DNA of 64,000 nucleotides from CBDHHC01 sp050633205. Lineage in GTDB: Bacteria; Pseudomonadota; Alphaproteobacteria; Rhizobiales; CBDHHC01. The DNA lies in contig JBOEGA010000010.1 of NCBI GenBank assembly GCA_050633205.1, positions 1-64,000 of the forward strand, written 5' to 3'. A program made the position numbers and the translations under genes. Under the pieces are notes generated by a model, which did no database searches, was not told the origin of the DNA, and saw nothing but the letters and a program-made list of their open reading frames with translations. Positions within the stretch are counted from its first letter, which is position 1, and the number at the start of each line of letters is the position of its first letter. This document shows, one piece after another, positions 46,713 through 55,817 of this stretch.

Positions 46713-48017
46713 TCACTGTTTCCAGGTAAAATCGTCTACACGACCCGGTTTCGGAGTTAATGTTTCACCACTAACAAGAACCCTGTAATAGGGGGTTTCC
46801 TTGATTGGCACACGACGCTTTGCATCTTTCAAGCTCAAATCATTTGCTGACGTTACAGAAGCCAGTGCAGTCAGCCCGGAGCCAACCTCATCAGCAATGA
46901 TATCACCTGTTATTGCACTTACAGATCCGGGATTGTTTCTTACACCAGAACCTGACAAAACTGTGTCAGAAATTGGAGGGCGCACAATCTTGATTCCCTC
47001 GATAAGCTTTCCACCACTCTTCTTTGCCTTGTTATCAGTTTTTGCTCCGCCCAGAAACCTGGCAAAAAAGCTTTCCTTTTCCTCTTTTTTCAAAGGTTTG
47101 GCATTTTCCGGGGTTTTTCCTGAATATCTTTTCGATATTTTGGGCTTATTCGAGTTATCTTTTGCTATCCGCGACTGTTCCTCTCTGGCACCTGCCAAAG
47201 GTATATTACGTTCAGCTTTTGCAAGCTTCATATCTCTGCGGATTTCTTTTTCAACAAAGTGTGCAAGCTTTCTGTACCCACGGCCAGTCAAATGTACACC
47301 GTCATTCTCCCGGATACGTCTCACATTACCATTAATATCCGGGCCAAATGCACTGTACCGATTAAACTGGTCTGTAAAACCATTCCAAGTATCAATAAAC
47401 TTTACACCATTAAGAAATGCATGTTTGCGGAAAACATCATTTAACAACTGCATTTTCTCATTCAGTTTAGGGCTTCGCATGATAGGCAGGCCGACCCAGT
47501 AAACAGCAACATTTTTACTTTTCAGGGACTTCAATTTAGCATCAATGCGGTCTCCAAGGATTTTACTCCATTCTTTGGTGCCGACTTTATGCCCTTTGCG
47601 GCCCTTATAAATGGTTGATAGCTCCTTCAGGCCGATCAGGACGATAACTATGTCCATTTTATCCTGTGCAACAAGAGCTTCCAGATCATTTTTCCAGTTG
47701 AACCCTCTCGAAACTGCCAAGCCTGAACTATACTTAATACGGCTTTTTAATTCTATATTTCTATCTTTCGAGAATGCACTTACCAGGCCGTTATATGTAC
47801 CCTGTGCGAGGGATGCTCCTACAACATAAACCTTATATTTCCCCCCCTGAGGAAAAGGCGTAATGTAGGTTTTGGACAACTGATCAGACTGGGCATTGGC
47901 GACAAGGGTACTACTGCCTGTAAATGTGAATGAAAGTACAAGCAGACATAAGAAGCCTGTAAGGGCCTGATGTCCTGAATTTAAGCCTGCTTTTATAAAA
48001 TGCATCAGATGTTTCAT
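46713..48017 (-). CDS. DUF459-type SGNH protein, exported
   Basis: 434 residues. Sec signal peptide ending VANA, then an SGNH domain of the DUF459 type: VYVVGASLAQGTYNG (block I with Ser kept but Asp replaced by Ala), VIVLIGLKELSTIY (block III, where Asn-Asp is expected), and NDGVHLTGRGYRKLA (block V with the catalytic Asp/His pair). A basic, low-complexity region (about 265-340) and a C-terminal ~90 residues of unclear fold follow. Upstream of the SGNH gene at 45114 by 36 bp, so cotranscribed. Probable acyl-ester hydrolase or binding protein of envelope polymers; activity uncertain. Confidence 0.8.
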   Translation of the reverse strand: MKHLMHFIKAGLNSGHQALTGFLCLLVLSFTFTGSSTLVANAQSDQLSKTYITPFPQGGKYKVYVVGASLAQGTYNGLVSAFSKDRNIELKSRIKYSSGLAVSRGFNWKNDLEALVAQDKMDIVIVLIGLKELSTIYKGRKGHKVGTKEWSKILGDRIDAKLKSLKSKNVAVYWVGLPIMRSPKLNEKMQLLNDVFRKHAFLNGVKFIDTWNGFTDQFNRYSAFGPDINGNVRRIRENDGVHLTGRGYRKLAHFVEKEIRRDMKLAKAERNIPLAGAREEQSRIAKDNSNKPKISKRYSGKTPENAKPLKKEEKESFFARFLGGAKTDNKAKKSGGKLIEGIKIVRPPISDTVLSGSGVRNNPGSVSAITGDIIADEVGSGLTALASVTSANDLSLKDAKRRVPIKETPYYRVLVSGETLTPKPGRVDDFTWKQ

Positions 48018-48100
48018 TCTTTATTCGTGCTCTTTATCATCAGGATTGATACTGAAAGTACCTTTCTCAGTGTCTCCCCATCTATCGCTTGTTACACAGG

Positions 48101-49147
48101 TTATTTCTTTTTACCTGGCCATGGCGTAATAAATTTATCTCCGCCCCGCAATCTGTCTGCCAGATAGCCAACTGATAAAGCATAGGCGAAAGAGTTATTA
48201 TAGCGGAGAATTGACCTAAAATTGGGTAAAATCAAGAAGGCAGGTCCTTTTTTTCCTGATGAAAGCTGAAGATAAGCCTTATCAGTTAATCTCGGGAAAG
48301 GTTTACCATTCGCTCTCTTAACACCAAGCTTTTTCCAGCTGCCCAGAGTTTTTCTTAACTTCTTGCGGTGGCTAACTAATTTGTAATTAAAACCTTTAGG
48401 CAGTTTGACCTCGTAGCCCCATGTCTTTCCATTCTTCCACTTGGAAACTCTTAGATAATTTGCTGTGGATCCCAGCGCATCAGGGATAGAATGCCAGATA
48501 TCCCGCTTTCCATCTTTATCAAAGTCAACAGCATAGGCGTTATATGTGGTTGGGATAAACTGGGTATGCCCCATAGCCCCGGCCCAGGAACCCAACATTT
48601 TTTCAGGGGTAATATCTCCCCGCTGGAGTATTTTCAGAGAAGCCAAAAGCTGGCTTCTACCAAAACGGCGCCTTGATCCCCGGTAAGCCAAAGTTGCCAG
48701 AGACCGCACAACGCTTTTATCTCCCTTATGCGAGCCAAAGTTGCTTTCCAGCCCCCATATAGCCAGAACTATATGCCGATCAACGCCATATTTCTTTTCA
48801 ACTGATCTTAAAAGTTTATCATGTTCTTTTAGTAACTTAAGCCCCTGATCAATTCGTTCCTGACGAACCCGGCGTTCTATATATTCCTCAATTGTTTTCT
48901 TAAACTCAGCCTGATTATTGGCCTTGTCAAAAACATCCTGATCCGGCCCTTCAATGCCTTTAAATGCAGCTTTGAAGGTTTTGGCTTTGATACCCTTGCG
49001 TTTTGCGGTTTTCTCAAAGCGCACAAGCCATTTTTTGAACAGATGATCTGTATCCGCATAAGCAGGGGTTATATTTACTGTAAAAGCGGAAGCTCCTGCA
49101 AACAGAAAAAGAGCACCACAAATAGCGATGGAAAGGATATTTTTCAT
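48101..49147 (-). CDS. Lytic murein transglycosylase (MltB/SLT_2 family)
   Basis: 348 residues. Signal peptide MKNILSIAICGALFLFAG onward ending at YADTD. The SLT_2 domain is complete: VLAIWGLESNFGSHKGD with the catalytic Glu, LATLAYRGSRRRFGRSQLL, GSWAGAMGHTQFIPTTY and KDGKRDIWHSIPDALGSTANYL. It cleaves the MurNAc-GlcNAc bond with 1,6-anhydro formation. The longest frame adds 16 codons, but the signal peptide starts at the inner ATG (49147), which AGGCAG precedes. Paralogue of the next gene. Confidence 0.92.
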   Translation of the reverse strand: MKNILSIAICGALFLFAGASAFTVNITPAYADTDHLFKKWLVRFEKTAKRKGIKAKTFKAAFKGIEGPDQDVFDKANNQAEFKKTIEEYIERRVRQERIDQGLKLLKEHDKLLRSVEKKYGVDRHIVLAIWGLESNFGSHKGDKSVVRSLATLAYRGSRRRFGRSQLLASLKILQRGDITPEKMLGSWAGAMGHTQFIPTTYNAYAVDFDKDGKRDIWHSIPDALGSTANYLRVSKWKNGKTWGYEVKLPKGFNYKLVSHRKKLRKTLGSWKKLGVKRANGKPFPRLTDKAYLQLSSGKKGPAFLILPNFRSILRYNNSFAYALSVGYLADRLRGGDKFITPWPGKKK

Positions 49148-49312
49148 AGAATTGCTGCCTATATGCGCTTCAATATGAGAGAGAGAGCGCAACATTTTAT
49201 TTGTACCAAGACTTGTTAATCCACCTAATCAGAAGGCTATATATTGTTATCATTCAATATATTACTGAGCAAACTGACATAAGTCTAAAGCAAGTCTTAG
49301 TGAGTTTTTTCT

Positions 49313-50596
49313 TTAACGCACGTTTTTACTTATTTTTCTATGGTTTTCGTCTAAAAGTGCAAAAAACTTTCTATTCAATGCACAAGTTACAGGCAACTTA
49401 TTTTTGGACTGAAAATCCCCGATAATTGTGCGGGATTTAGGACCGATTATGCCGTCTATTTTTCCAACCTTGTATCCAAGGGCTGACAGCTGTTCCTGAA
49501 CTGAACGCATATGAGATCTGGCATAGACCTTAACTTTTGGCCAACGCCCTGAAAAACCTTTATTTTCAAAGGTTCTATCTGCCAGATGACCAACAAAAAT
49601 TGCGTACAGGTTTGCCTGATTATATGTCTTAATAACCAAAAAATTGTCTGTTACCAGAAATGCGGGGCCTTTGATGCCCCCCGGGATCAGCAGGTAAGCC
49701 TTTTGGCCAAGCTCTTCTTTAGTGAAAGATTTCTTTCCAATACGGGAAACACCAATTTTCATCCATTCGGCAATTGTACGCCCATTATCAAAACCTTCCA
49801 GACGGCAATCCAGCTTTTTTGAAACGCGAACTTCATAGCCCCATGTTTTATTCTGTTGCCAGCCATTTTTTGACAGATAATTGGCCGTAGAAGCAAGAGC
49901 ATCAATTTTGTTTTTCCATATATCCCGCTTGCCGTCACCATCATGATCAACTGCATACAGGCGGAAATCATTCGGCATAAACTGGGTGTACCCCATCGCA
50001 CCTGCCCATGAACTTTTCATATTGGCCGGTGTTACGTGCCCCTGTTCAAGAATCTGTAACGCAATCAGAAGTTCATTTCTGAAGTACTCTTTTCGACGTC
50101 CCATATAGGCCTGAGTCGTCAGGACTTCTATGGCATAATGAGGAAGTTTTGTGCGACCAAACGAAGTTTCCCTGCCCCATATCGACAGTACTATTCCGGC
50201 ATCGACACCGTATTTTTTCTCGATCCTGCCAAGACTGACTTTCCACTTTTTATAAAGCTTCCGGCTTCTTTTTGAGAGAGTATTTAAATAATTTTTGGGA
50301 AAGTATTTTCCGGGGCTTGAAAACTCTGGCTGCCGCTTTATTTTACTGTTTCTCTTTGGCTTTTTAGGTTTATGAATAGCAAGATCAGGAAGCTTCCACT
50401 GAAGTTTAACTCCCTTAAAAGCCAGATCCAGAGTTTTTTTGGAAATCCCCTTTTTCCCGGCTTCAGCTTTCAGTTCTTTCAACCACCCTTTAAACTCCTT
50501 ACTCAGCTGAGCCCGACTGACTTTCGCAGCGTGAGCCATGCAGGACAGGGAGGAAAATGCCAATGATGCTATAAGCAGTAATCTGATGATATTCAT
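49313..50596 (-). CDS. Lytic murein transglycosylase with C-terminal peptidoglycan-binding domain
   Basis: 427 residues. Signal peptide MNIIRLLLIASLAFSSLSC... ending AHA; SLT_2 domain with catalytic Glu in VLSIWGRETSFGRTKLP and SSWAGAMGYTQFMPND, DGDGKRDIWKNKIDALASTANY; and a C-terminal PG_binding_1 domain (about 355-427) with LGYKVGKIDGIIGPKSRTII. Tandem paralogue of 48101-49147, which lacks the binding domain. Together with two SGNH-fold proteins downstream this makes an envelope-remodelling block, all on the minus strand with gaps of 36 to 165 bp. Confidence 0.92.
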   Translation of the reverse strand: MNIIRLLLIASLAFSSLSCMAHAAKVSRAQLSKEFKGWLKELKAEAGKKGISKKTLDLAFKGVKLQWKLPDLAIHKPKKPKRNSKIKRQPEFSSPGKYFPKNYLNTLSKRSRKLYKKWKVSLGRIEKKYGVDAGIVLSIWGRETSFGRTKLPHYAIEVLTTQAYMGRRKEYFRNELLIALQILEQGHVTPANMKSSWAGAMGYTQFMPNDFRLYAVDHDGDGKRDIWKNKIDALASTANYLSKNGWQQNKTWGYEVRVSKKLDCRLEGFDNGRTIAEWMKIGVSRIGKKSFTKEELGQKAYLLIPGGIKGPAFLVTDNFLVIKTYNQANLYAIFVGHLADRTFENKGFSGRWPKVKVYARSHMRSVQEQLSALGYKVGKIDGIIGPKSRTIIGDFQSKNKLPVTCALNRKFFALLDENHRKISKNVR

Positions 50597-50773
50597 ATGA
50601 AAAATATAGATTTCTGTGTTTTGTTAAAGCAGTTCTATAGCAGACTCCCAAAACGTTGTCATTAAATCGCATACCAAATAAATTTGTTGTCAAGAGGAAA
50701 CAGGGCTTGCTTTAAATCCCTCAATGGTTTAGCCCGAAATTCTTATAATTCAGATATTAAGAGGCAGGTTTAT

Positions 50774-51739
50774 ATGGGAAATTTTCTGGCATCAGCTCAA
50801 CGTACTCTGCAATTGGAGACAGAAGGCCTAAAAAACCTTTCCAACTCACTTGAGAATGAACTGGCCGAAGATTTCAGTAAAGCGGCAGAGATCATACGCT
50901 CTGCTTCAGGCCGAGTAATTATTACCGGTATGGGAAAAAGCGGTCATGTTGCGCAGAAAGTTGCTGCAACGATGGCGTCTACCGGAACACCTGCCTATTT
51001 TGTTCATCCAAGCGAAGCCAGTCATGGTGATCTGGGTATGATTACCAAAAAAGACGTGGTTTTAGCTTTTTCCTGGTCCGGTGAGACAGTGGAGCTGATG
51101 AGCCTAATAGAATATTCAAGGCGTTTTGCTGTTCCTCTAATATCTGTTACTTCAAACAGGGAAAGTACTCTTGCCAAATCTTCCGAGGTTGCTCTTGTTC
51201 TACCGGACTCTCAGGAGGCCTGCCCTCATGGACTTGCTCCAACAACATCAACAACCATGCAGATTGCACTTGGTGATGCACTCGCAATAGCACTTCTTGA
51301 AAGCCGGGGCTTTACAGCTACAGATTTCAAAGTTTTCCACCCAGGTGGAACTCTTGGTGCCAGCCTTAAATTTGTTGGCGATGTTATGCATAAAAAGGAC
51401 AAATTACCTCTGATTGGTCTGGATACTGTCATGAGTGAAGCTCTTGTCGTTATGACTGAGAAGAGCTTTGGCTGCCTTGGTGTTGTTGATGCCTCCGGCC
51501 AGCTTGCTGGAATTATTACTGATGGTGATCTGCGCCGGAAAATGGGCCCCAGTCTGCTAGAGTCCAGGGCGGAGAATGTTATGACCAAATCGCCAAAAAC
51601 GGTAAAACCGGATACTCTGGCCAGTGCAGCTCTTGAGCAAATCAACAGCTCAAATATTACATCTCTGTTTGTGGTAGAAGAAAATCTCCCGGTAGGTATC
51701 GTACATGTACACGATTTATTACGTATTGGCGTGGCATAG
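50774..51739 (+). CDS. kdsD: Arabinose-5-phosphate isomerase (KpsF/GutQ/KdsD family)
   Basis: 321 residues. Makes D-arabinose 5-phosphate for Kdo, so it feeds lipopolysaccharide synthesis together with kdsB 3.5 kb downstream. N-terminal SIS domain (IIRSASGRVIITGMGKSGHV, STGTPAYFVHPSEASHGDL, AFSWSGETVEL, CPHGLAPTTST) followed by two CBS domains (about 205-321; IITDGDLRRKM, VGIVHVHDLLRI). The frame is open 30 codons upstream, but AGGCAGG lies just before the ATG at 50774 and the family begins there. Confidence 0.95.
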   Translation: MGNFLASAQRTLQLETEGLKNLSNSLENELAEDFSKAAEIIRSASGRVIITGMGKSGHVAQKVAATMASTGTPAYFVHPSEASHGDLGMITKKDVVLAFSWSGETVELMSLIEYSRRFAVPLISVTSNRESTLAKSSEVALVLPDSQEACPHGLAPTTSTTMQIALGDALAIALLESRGFTATDFKVFHPGGTLGASLKFVGDVMHKKDKLPLIGLDTVMSEALVVMTEKSFGCLGVVDASGQLAGIITDGDLRRKMGPSLLESRAENVMTKSPKTVKPDTLASAALEQINSSNITSLFVVEENLPVGIVHVHDLLRIGVA

Positions 51740-51900
51740 TACACGGCACTTATCTGTCACTTTCGACAGTTAATAACTTCTTACTACTTTAAGTAAAATA
51801 CGCTGAGTGAAGTTCAGCGAATATTTTCCGCTCCCATATATAATACTCCCAAAGAAGAGAACTATAGTTCCATAAAAATTAAACTGGTTTGGGGTGTAAT

Positions 51901-52689
51901 ATGGATATCGCGACTATTGCCGGAATGATAGCCGGCATGATCATCGTTGTCGTTGCCATTCTTATTGGTGGGGATTTCGGCAGTTTTGTTAATATTCCGT
52001 CAATTCTTATCGTGGTTGGCGGCGGCCTCGCGGCCACTGTTATCAGATTCCCCCTACCCAAGATTTTTTCAGCTTTTGCCTGCGGCAGCAGTGTTGCCTT
52101 TACCCACAGGTCCATCAGTCATAAAGAAGTGATTGATGAGGTTACACGCCTTTCCTATGTGGTTCGTAAAGATGGCCCTCTAGGGCTTGAAAACACTGAA
52201 ATAAAAGAAGAAATGCTCCGAAAAGGCGCGCAGATGATAGCGGATGGTTATGAACCAGATCTTATCCGCACCATGCTGGAACGTGAACGGGATCTATTAC
52301 TGGAACGTATTGATGAAGGTGCCAGAATTTATAAGGCACTGGGAGATGCGGCACCAGCATTTGGTATGATCGGAACCCTGGTTGGTCTGGTACAGATGCT
52401 TTCAACCATGGATGACCCTGCATCAATTGGACCGTCGATGGCGGTAGCACTTTTAACAACACTCTATGGAGCGGTCATTTCCAACCTTATTTGTCTGCCT
52501 ATTTCAGATAAGCTGAATAACAAGGCTGTTTATCAGGAGATTAACCTGAATCTTGCTCTGGATGGAATTATTCATCTCAGAGAGAACAAAAGTCCCCAGA
52601 TCATTCGTGAGTCTCTGATCGCCTATCTGCCAGACAAAGAGCGTGCTGCTGTTCTGGCGGAAGATGCTGCTTCGGCAGGGGCAGCGTAG
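51901..52689 (+). CDS. motA: Flagellar motor stator protein MotA
   Basis: 262 residues, MotA/PomA-type. Four membrane helices: about 4-22 (IATIAGMIAGMIIVVVAIL), 28-47, 145-165 (GDAAPAFGMIGTLVGLVQML) and 180-200 (SMAVALLTTLYGAVISNLI), with the large cytoplasmic loop carrying charged residues for FliG contact (ERERDLLLERIDEGARIYK). The start is the ATG at 51901 with GGGG upstream, not the TTG four codons earlier. A near-match to a CtrA site (TTAA-N7-TTAC, 51770-51784) lies in the upstream gap. motB follows after 12 bp. Confidence 0.95.
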   Translation: MDIATIAGMIAGMIIVVVAILIGGDFGSFVNIPSILIVVGGGLAATVIRFPLPKIFSAFACGSSVAFTHRSISHKEVIDEVTRLSYVVRKDGPLGLENTEIKEEMLRKGAQMIADGYEPDLIRTMLERERDLLLERIDEGARIYKALGDAAPAFGMIGTLVGLVQMLSTMDDPASIGPSMAVALLTTLYGAVISNLICLPISDKLNNKAVYQEINLNLALDGIIHLRENKSPQIIRESLIAYLPDKERAAVLAEDAASAGAA

Positions 52690-52701
52690 GGGATATAGAC
52701 C

Positions 52702-53547
52702 ATGGCAAAAAAACCTGATGCAGGCTTACCCGAATGGCTGGTAACTTTCGCCGACCTGATGTCTCTTCTGGTGTGTTTCTTCGTTCTGATTATTTCGTTT
52801 TCTATTCAGGATAAGGAAAAACTGCAAGTGGTTGCCGGTTCGATGCGTGATGCTTTTGGTATTAAATATGAAGCCAGAAAAGCAGGCATGATTGAGATTG
52901 AGGGTGCCCCGGTACGTGAGTTCGTGAAGAGTGTTGCTCCTATTCCCCGTGAACAGGATACTGACTATGCGGAACAGCGACATGACCAGAAAACAAAGCA
53001 GGGGCCGGAAGCCAATACGCATGATATTGAGAAAACCAATATCGAGCGCCCACGACAGTTTGCGTTAGCGGCAGCTTCTCTTCGCCAGGCCTGGAAAGCA
53101 TTGCCTGAAATAACGGAAAGGTCTGATAGTCTTCTCGTGGAAACCACTCCGGAGGGGTTACATATTCAACTGGTGGACCAGGAAGGACGTTCCATGTTCC
53201 CAGAAACCTCATCCGAACCTTATGAACGGACGCGCAAACTTCTGGCCAAGATGGCACCTGTAATCAGGAAGATGCCAAACCGTATTGCAATCACCGGGCA
53301 TACAGATGCAAACCGTCAATATTCGAGACCAGATTATACCTTATGGGATTTATCGGCTGACCGGGCAAAGGCTGCACGTCGAATATTGTCAGAAAATGGT
53401 ATTCCACATAACAGGTTTCACTCTATTTCCGGAAAAGCAGATTCTGACCCGCTTTTCCCGGAGGATCCGTTTCTTGCTGCAAACAGGCGGATCTCTATCC
53501 TGATTATGTCTGAAGCTCCACCCTACCCTGTTGAACACAGGCCATAG
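52702..53547 (+). CDS. motB: Flagellar motor stator protein MotB
   Basis: 281 residues. Single N-terminal membrane helix with the ion-binding Asp in VTFADLMSLLVCFFVLI, a linker, and a C-terminal OmpA-like peptidoglycan-binding domain (IAITGHTDANRQYSRP, LSADRAKAARRILSENGI, AANRRISILI). Pairs with MotA upstream. No other flagellar gene is in the window, so this is a detached stator operon. Its last 25 bp overlap the convergent zeta-like gene. Confidence 0.95.
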   Translation: MAKKPDAGLPEWLVTFADLMSLLVCFFVLIISFSIQDKEKLQVVAGSMRDAFGIKYEARKAGMIEIEGAPVREFVKSVAPIPREQDTDYAEQRHDQKTKQGPEANTHDIEKTNIERPRQFALAAASLRQAWKALPEITERSDSLLVETTPEGLHIQLVDQEGRSMFPETSSEPYERTRKLLAKMAPVIRKMPNRIAITGHTDANRQYSRPDYTLWDLSADRAKAARRILSENGIPHNRFHSISGKADSDPLFPEDPFLAANRRISILIMSEAPPYPVEHRP

Positions 53548-54182
53548 TTTTGCTGCAGACTAACCTCTGCCTGCTCCGGTGTTATAGGCAGGTAAGGTTT
53601 TGCTATATCGGAATTATCCCAAATCTGCATGTTGTCCGCCATTGATCTAATAGATGCGATATTTGTGGCCAGAAATAACGCCCGTTTTGATATTTCCTGT
53701 TCTGGTACATATCTGCTGCGTTTTTTACTTCTCCGGATCGCAACTGATAAATCACAATAAATAATCTGCATTCTTACTGAGTATCCCTGAGCTCTGCAAA
53801 CACGGACCATATCCAGTATTTCTGAACGACAAAGCCCCATATCCATGACAATGTTCATGCGGTGCTCTACTGCTTTAGGGAACAGTAATTCATCCGCAAG
53901 CTTTCGAGCAGGCAATTCCCAGTATGACCTTGCATTTTCTGCTCCAAAGTTATTGAAGTCATTCTGATATTCCAGAAGCTCCTCCATTACCCGATCCGGG
54001 TCATGATAGTAATAATCCTGCGGAAGAGTTCCCTGCTTTTCCTGCAATGACAGAAAGGTTGTCTTACCTGAAGCCGGAATGCCTGCCATTGTGTAAAGCA
54101 CCGGGCGTGCTGAAGCGATCGGCGTTGGGCCAATAAATTTATTGAGAATTCTAAGTTGTTGCTGCTCGTCTATAAATTTCAT
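53523..54182 (-). CDS. Zeta-toxin-like P-loop kinase
   Basis: 219 residues, soluble. Walker A GIPASGKTT at 34-42, followed by YYYHDPDRVMEELLEYQ, the pattern of zeta toxins and related nucleoside/sugar kinases (PF06414 type), and a C-terminal RRSKKRSRYVPEQEISKRAL arginine-rich lid. No epsilon-type antitoxin gene is adjacent, so it may be a housekeeping or defence-related kinase rather than a toxin. Divergent from kdsB and convergent with motB, with a 25-bp tail overlap. Confidence 0.75.
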   Translation of the reverse strand: MKFIDEQQQLRILNKFIGPTPIASARPVLYTMAGIPASGKTTFLSLQEKQGTLPQDYYYHDPDRVMEELLEYQNDFNNFGAENARSYWELPARKLADELLFPKAVEHRMNIVMDMGLCRSEILDMVRVCRAQGYSVRMQIIYCDLSVAIRRSKKRSRYVPEQEISKRALFLATNIASIRSMADNMQIWDNSDIAKPYLPITPEQAEVSLQQNYGLCSTG

Positions 54183-54214
54183 TATTCATTGATTAGCAAA
54201 AAATTGGTTTCCAA

Positions 54215-54253
54215 CCCACTCCCATGTGGGCTAAAAAGCCCGTAAGATACGGG
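54215..54253. promoter_or_regulatory. Ladder of mutually exclusive hairpins upstream of kdsB
   Basis: Three stems share strands: CCCAC/GTGGG (54215-54219 with 54226-54230), GGGCT/AGCCC (54228-54232 with 54237-54241) and CCCGTA/TACGGG (54239-54244 with 54248-54253). Neighbouring stems cannot form together. It lies in the 99-bp divergent gap, 28 bases before kdsB. An attenuator or an operator are both possible. Confidence 0.4.
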
Positions 54254-54281
54254 ACCACAATATAAGTTGATATAATATAAT

Positions 54282-55100
54282 ATGCAAACTCTGATCATTA
54301 TTCCTGCGCGTTACGGCTCTACGCGTTTTCCAGGAAAACCACTTTTTAATATTAAGGGGAAGACACTGCTGCAGCGTGTTATTCGAATTGCAGAGCAGGC
54401 TTCTGAAGGAAATAATGCCCGTTTCCTTGTTGCTACTGATCATGAGGATATTCTCAAGCATTGTAACGATCTCGGCGCTCCTGCTGTTATGACTGATACC
54501 GACCTTGCTTCAGGGACTGACAGGGCACTGGCTGCTATTGAAGCAGATGGCTCGCAACCTGATTTTGTAATCAATCTGCAGGGTGATGCACCTTTTACGC
54601 CTGCGGCTCATGTTTCGAAATTAATAGAGAGTGCCAAAACACTTGAGGGAGATGTTTTTACTCCTGTTATCAAACTGGACTGGGAAGCTCTTGATATGCT
54701 TAGAGAGCGCAAGAAGACAACGCCATTCAGCGGTACTACCTGTGTGAGAACTCCAGACGGCAAGGCATTCTGGTTTTCAAAGAATATTCTGCCAGCAATC
54801 CGCAAGGAAGATGATTTAAGAGCAACAAGTACGCTGTCGCCAGTTTTCAGGCATATCGGGCTTTATGGATACAGAATGGAAGCCTTAAGAAAATTTGCTG
54901 AGCTTCCTCCGGGGTTTTATGAAATTATGGAAGGGCTTGAACAGCTCAGATTTCTTGAAAATGGCATGTCTATTCAAGCAGTTGAAGTTGATACTCCGGC
55001 AATATCAATGTCTGGTGTTGATACCCGTGAAGATGCTGAGCTAGCCATTCAGCTTATCGAGAAAACTGGCGACCCTTATGACGACGGGAGCCTGCAATGA
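54282..55100 (+). CDS. kdsB: 3-deoxy-manno-octulosonate cytidylyltransferase
   Basis: 272 residues. Activates Kdo as CMP-Kdo for lipid A-core assembly. N-terminal LIIIPARYGSTRFPGKPLFNI, then DTDLASGTDRALAAI and NLQGDAPF (substrate and metal site) and GLYGYRMEALRKF. The start is at the expected position, but there is no Shine-Dalgarno sequence; a TATAATATAATATG tract runs straight into the ATG, so the mRNA could be leaderless. Overlaps the next gene by 4 bp (ATGA). Confidence 0.95.
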   Translation: MQTLIIIPARYGSTRFPGKPLFNIKGKTLLQRVIRIAEQASEGNNARFLVATDHEDILKHCNDLGAPAVMTDTDLASGTDRALAAIEADGSQPDFVINLQGDAPFTPAAHVSKLIESAKTLEGDVFTPVIKLDWEALDMLRERKKTTPFSGTTCVRTPDGKAFWFSKNILPAIRKEDDLRATSTLSPVFRHIGLYGYRMEALRKFAELPPGFYEIMEGLEQLRFLENGMSIQAVEVDTPAISMSGVDTREDAELAIQLIEKTGDPYDDGSLQ

Positions 55101-55705
55101 CCAGAATTATTATTGCAAGACATGGTAATACTTTTGATGCGGGAGAGGTGGTTACGCGTGTTGGAGCCAGAACGGATATACCACTGTCAAATTCGGGGAA
55201 GGTTCAGGCAATAGCTCTTGGACAATATTTCAAAGAGCAAAGCTCTCCGTTTGATATTGCTTTTTGCTCAACTTTACGGAGGACTAAAGAGACAGCCGAT
55301 ATTATATTGTCTGAGCGGCAATCAGAAATCACACCGTCTGTCCTGACATTCCTCACTGAAATCGATTATGGACCTGATGAGAACCTACCGGAAGACATTG
55401 TTCTTCAGAGAATTGGTCAAGACGCTATTGATAAGTGGGAAAAACTGGGTACTCCGCCACAGGGCTGGCTGGTTGAACCGGACAGGCTTATGCAGGAATG
55501 GCGTGATTTCTTTTCACTTATGCATGCAGAAAATAACGGAAAAAATATTCTTGTTGTAACAAGCAACGGAATTGCCCGTTTTGCTCTGCAGGCAATTGAT
55601 TCTGCAGCATCACACAGTCTTAAGCTTAAAACCGGAGCATTTGGAGAAATTACCATTGATAATGGCGGAAAAGCCCGCATTATGGAATGGAATATTCGTC
55701 CCTGA
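55097..55705 (+). CDS. Histidine phosphatase family protein
   Basis: 202 residues. Phosphoglycerate-mutase-like fold with the catalytic RHG in IIIARHGNTFD at the N-terminus, a second conserved Arg in STLRRTKETADII, and a Ser/Asn-Gly motif VTSNGIARFA in place of the usual VxHGG second His, so the second catalytic His appears missing. ATGA overlap with kdsB suggests cotranslation and a link to Kdo or sugar-phosphate metabolism. Substrate unknown. Confidence 0.88.
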   Translation: MTRIIIARHGNTFDAGEVVTRVGARTDIPLSNSGKVQAIALGQYFKEQSSPFDIAFCSTLRRTKETADIILSERQSEITPSVLTFLTEIDYGPDENLPEDIVLQRIGQDAIDKWEKLGTPPQGWLVEPDRLMQEWRDFFSLMHAENNGKNILVVTSNGIARFALQAIDSAASHSLKLKTGAFGEITIDNGGKARIMEWNIRP

Positions 55706-55817
55706 AATGTCACCAAACACAAGGGTGCCACATTACTTTTATAGGGATGAATGATATCAATTTTCTATAGAAACTATAGAAATAAAAACAGAACCAATAA
55801 CTTTTGTCGGTCATATT

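Noticed and set aside
46801..47502. 233-codon plus-strand frame opposite the DUF459 gene
   Set aside because: Antisense shadow; the minus-strand gene has a signal peptide and SGNH motifs.
51770..51784. CtrA binding site upstream of motA
   Set aside because: TTAA-N7-TTAC is one base off the full TTAA-N7-TTAA and such matches are frequent in AT-rich gaps; only mentioned in the motA entry.
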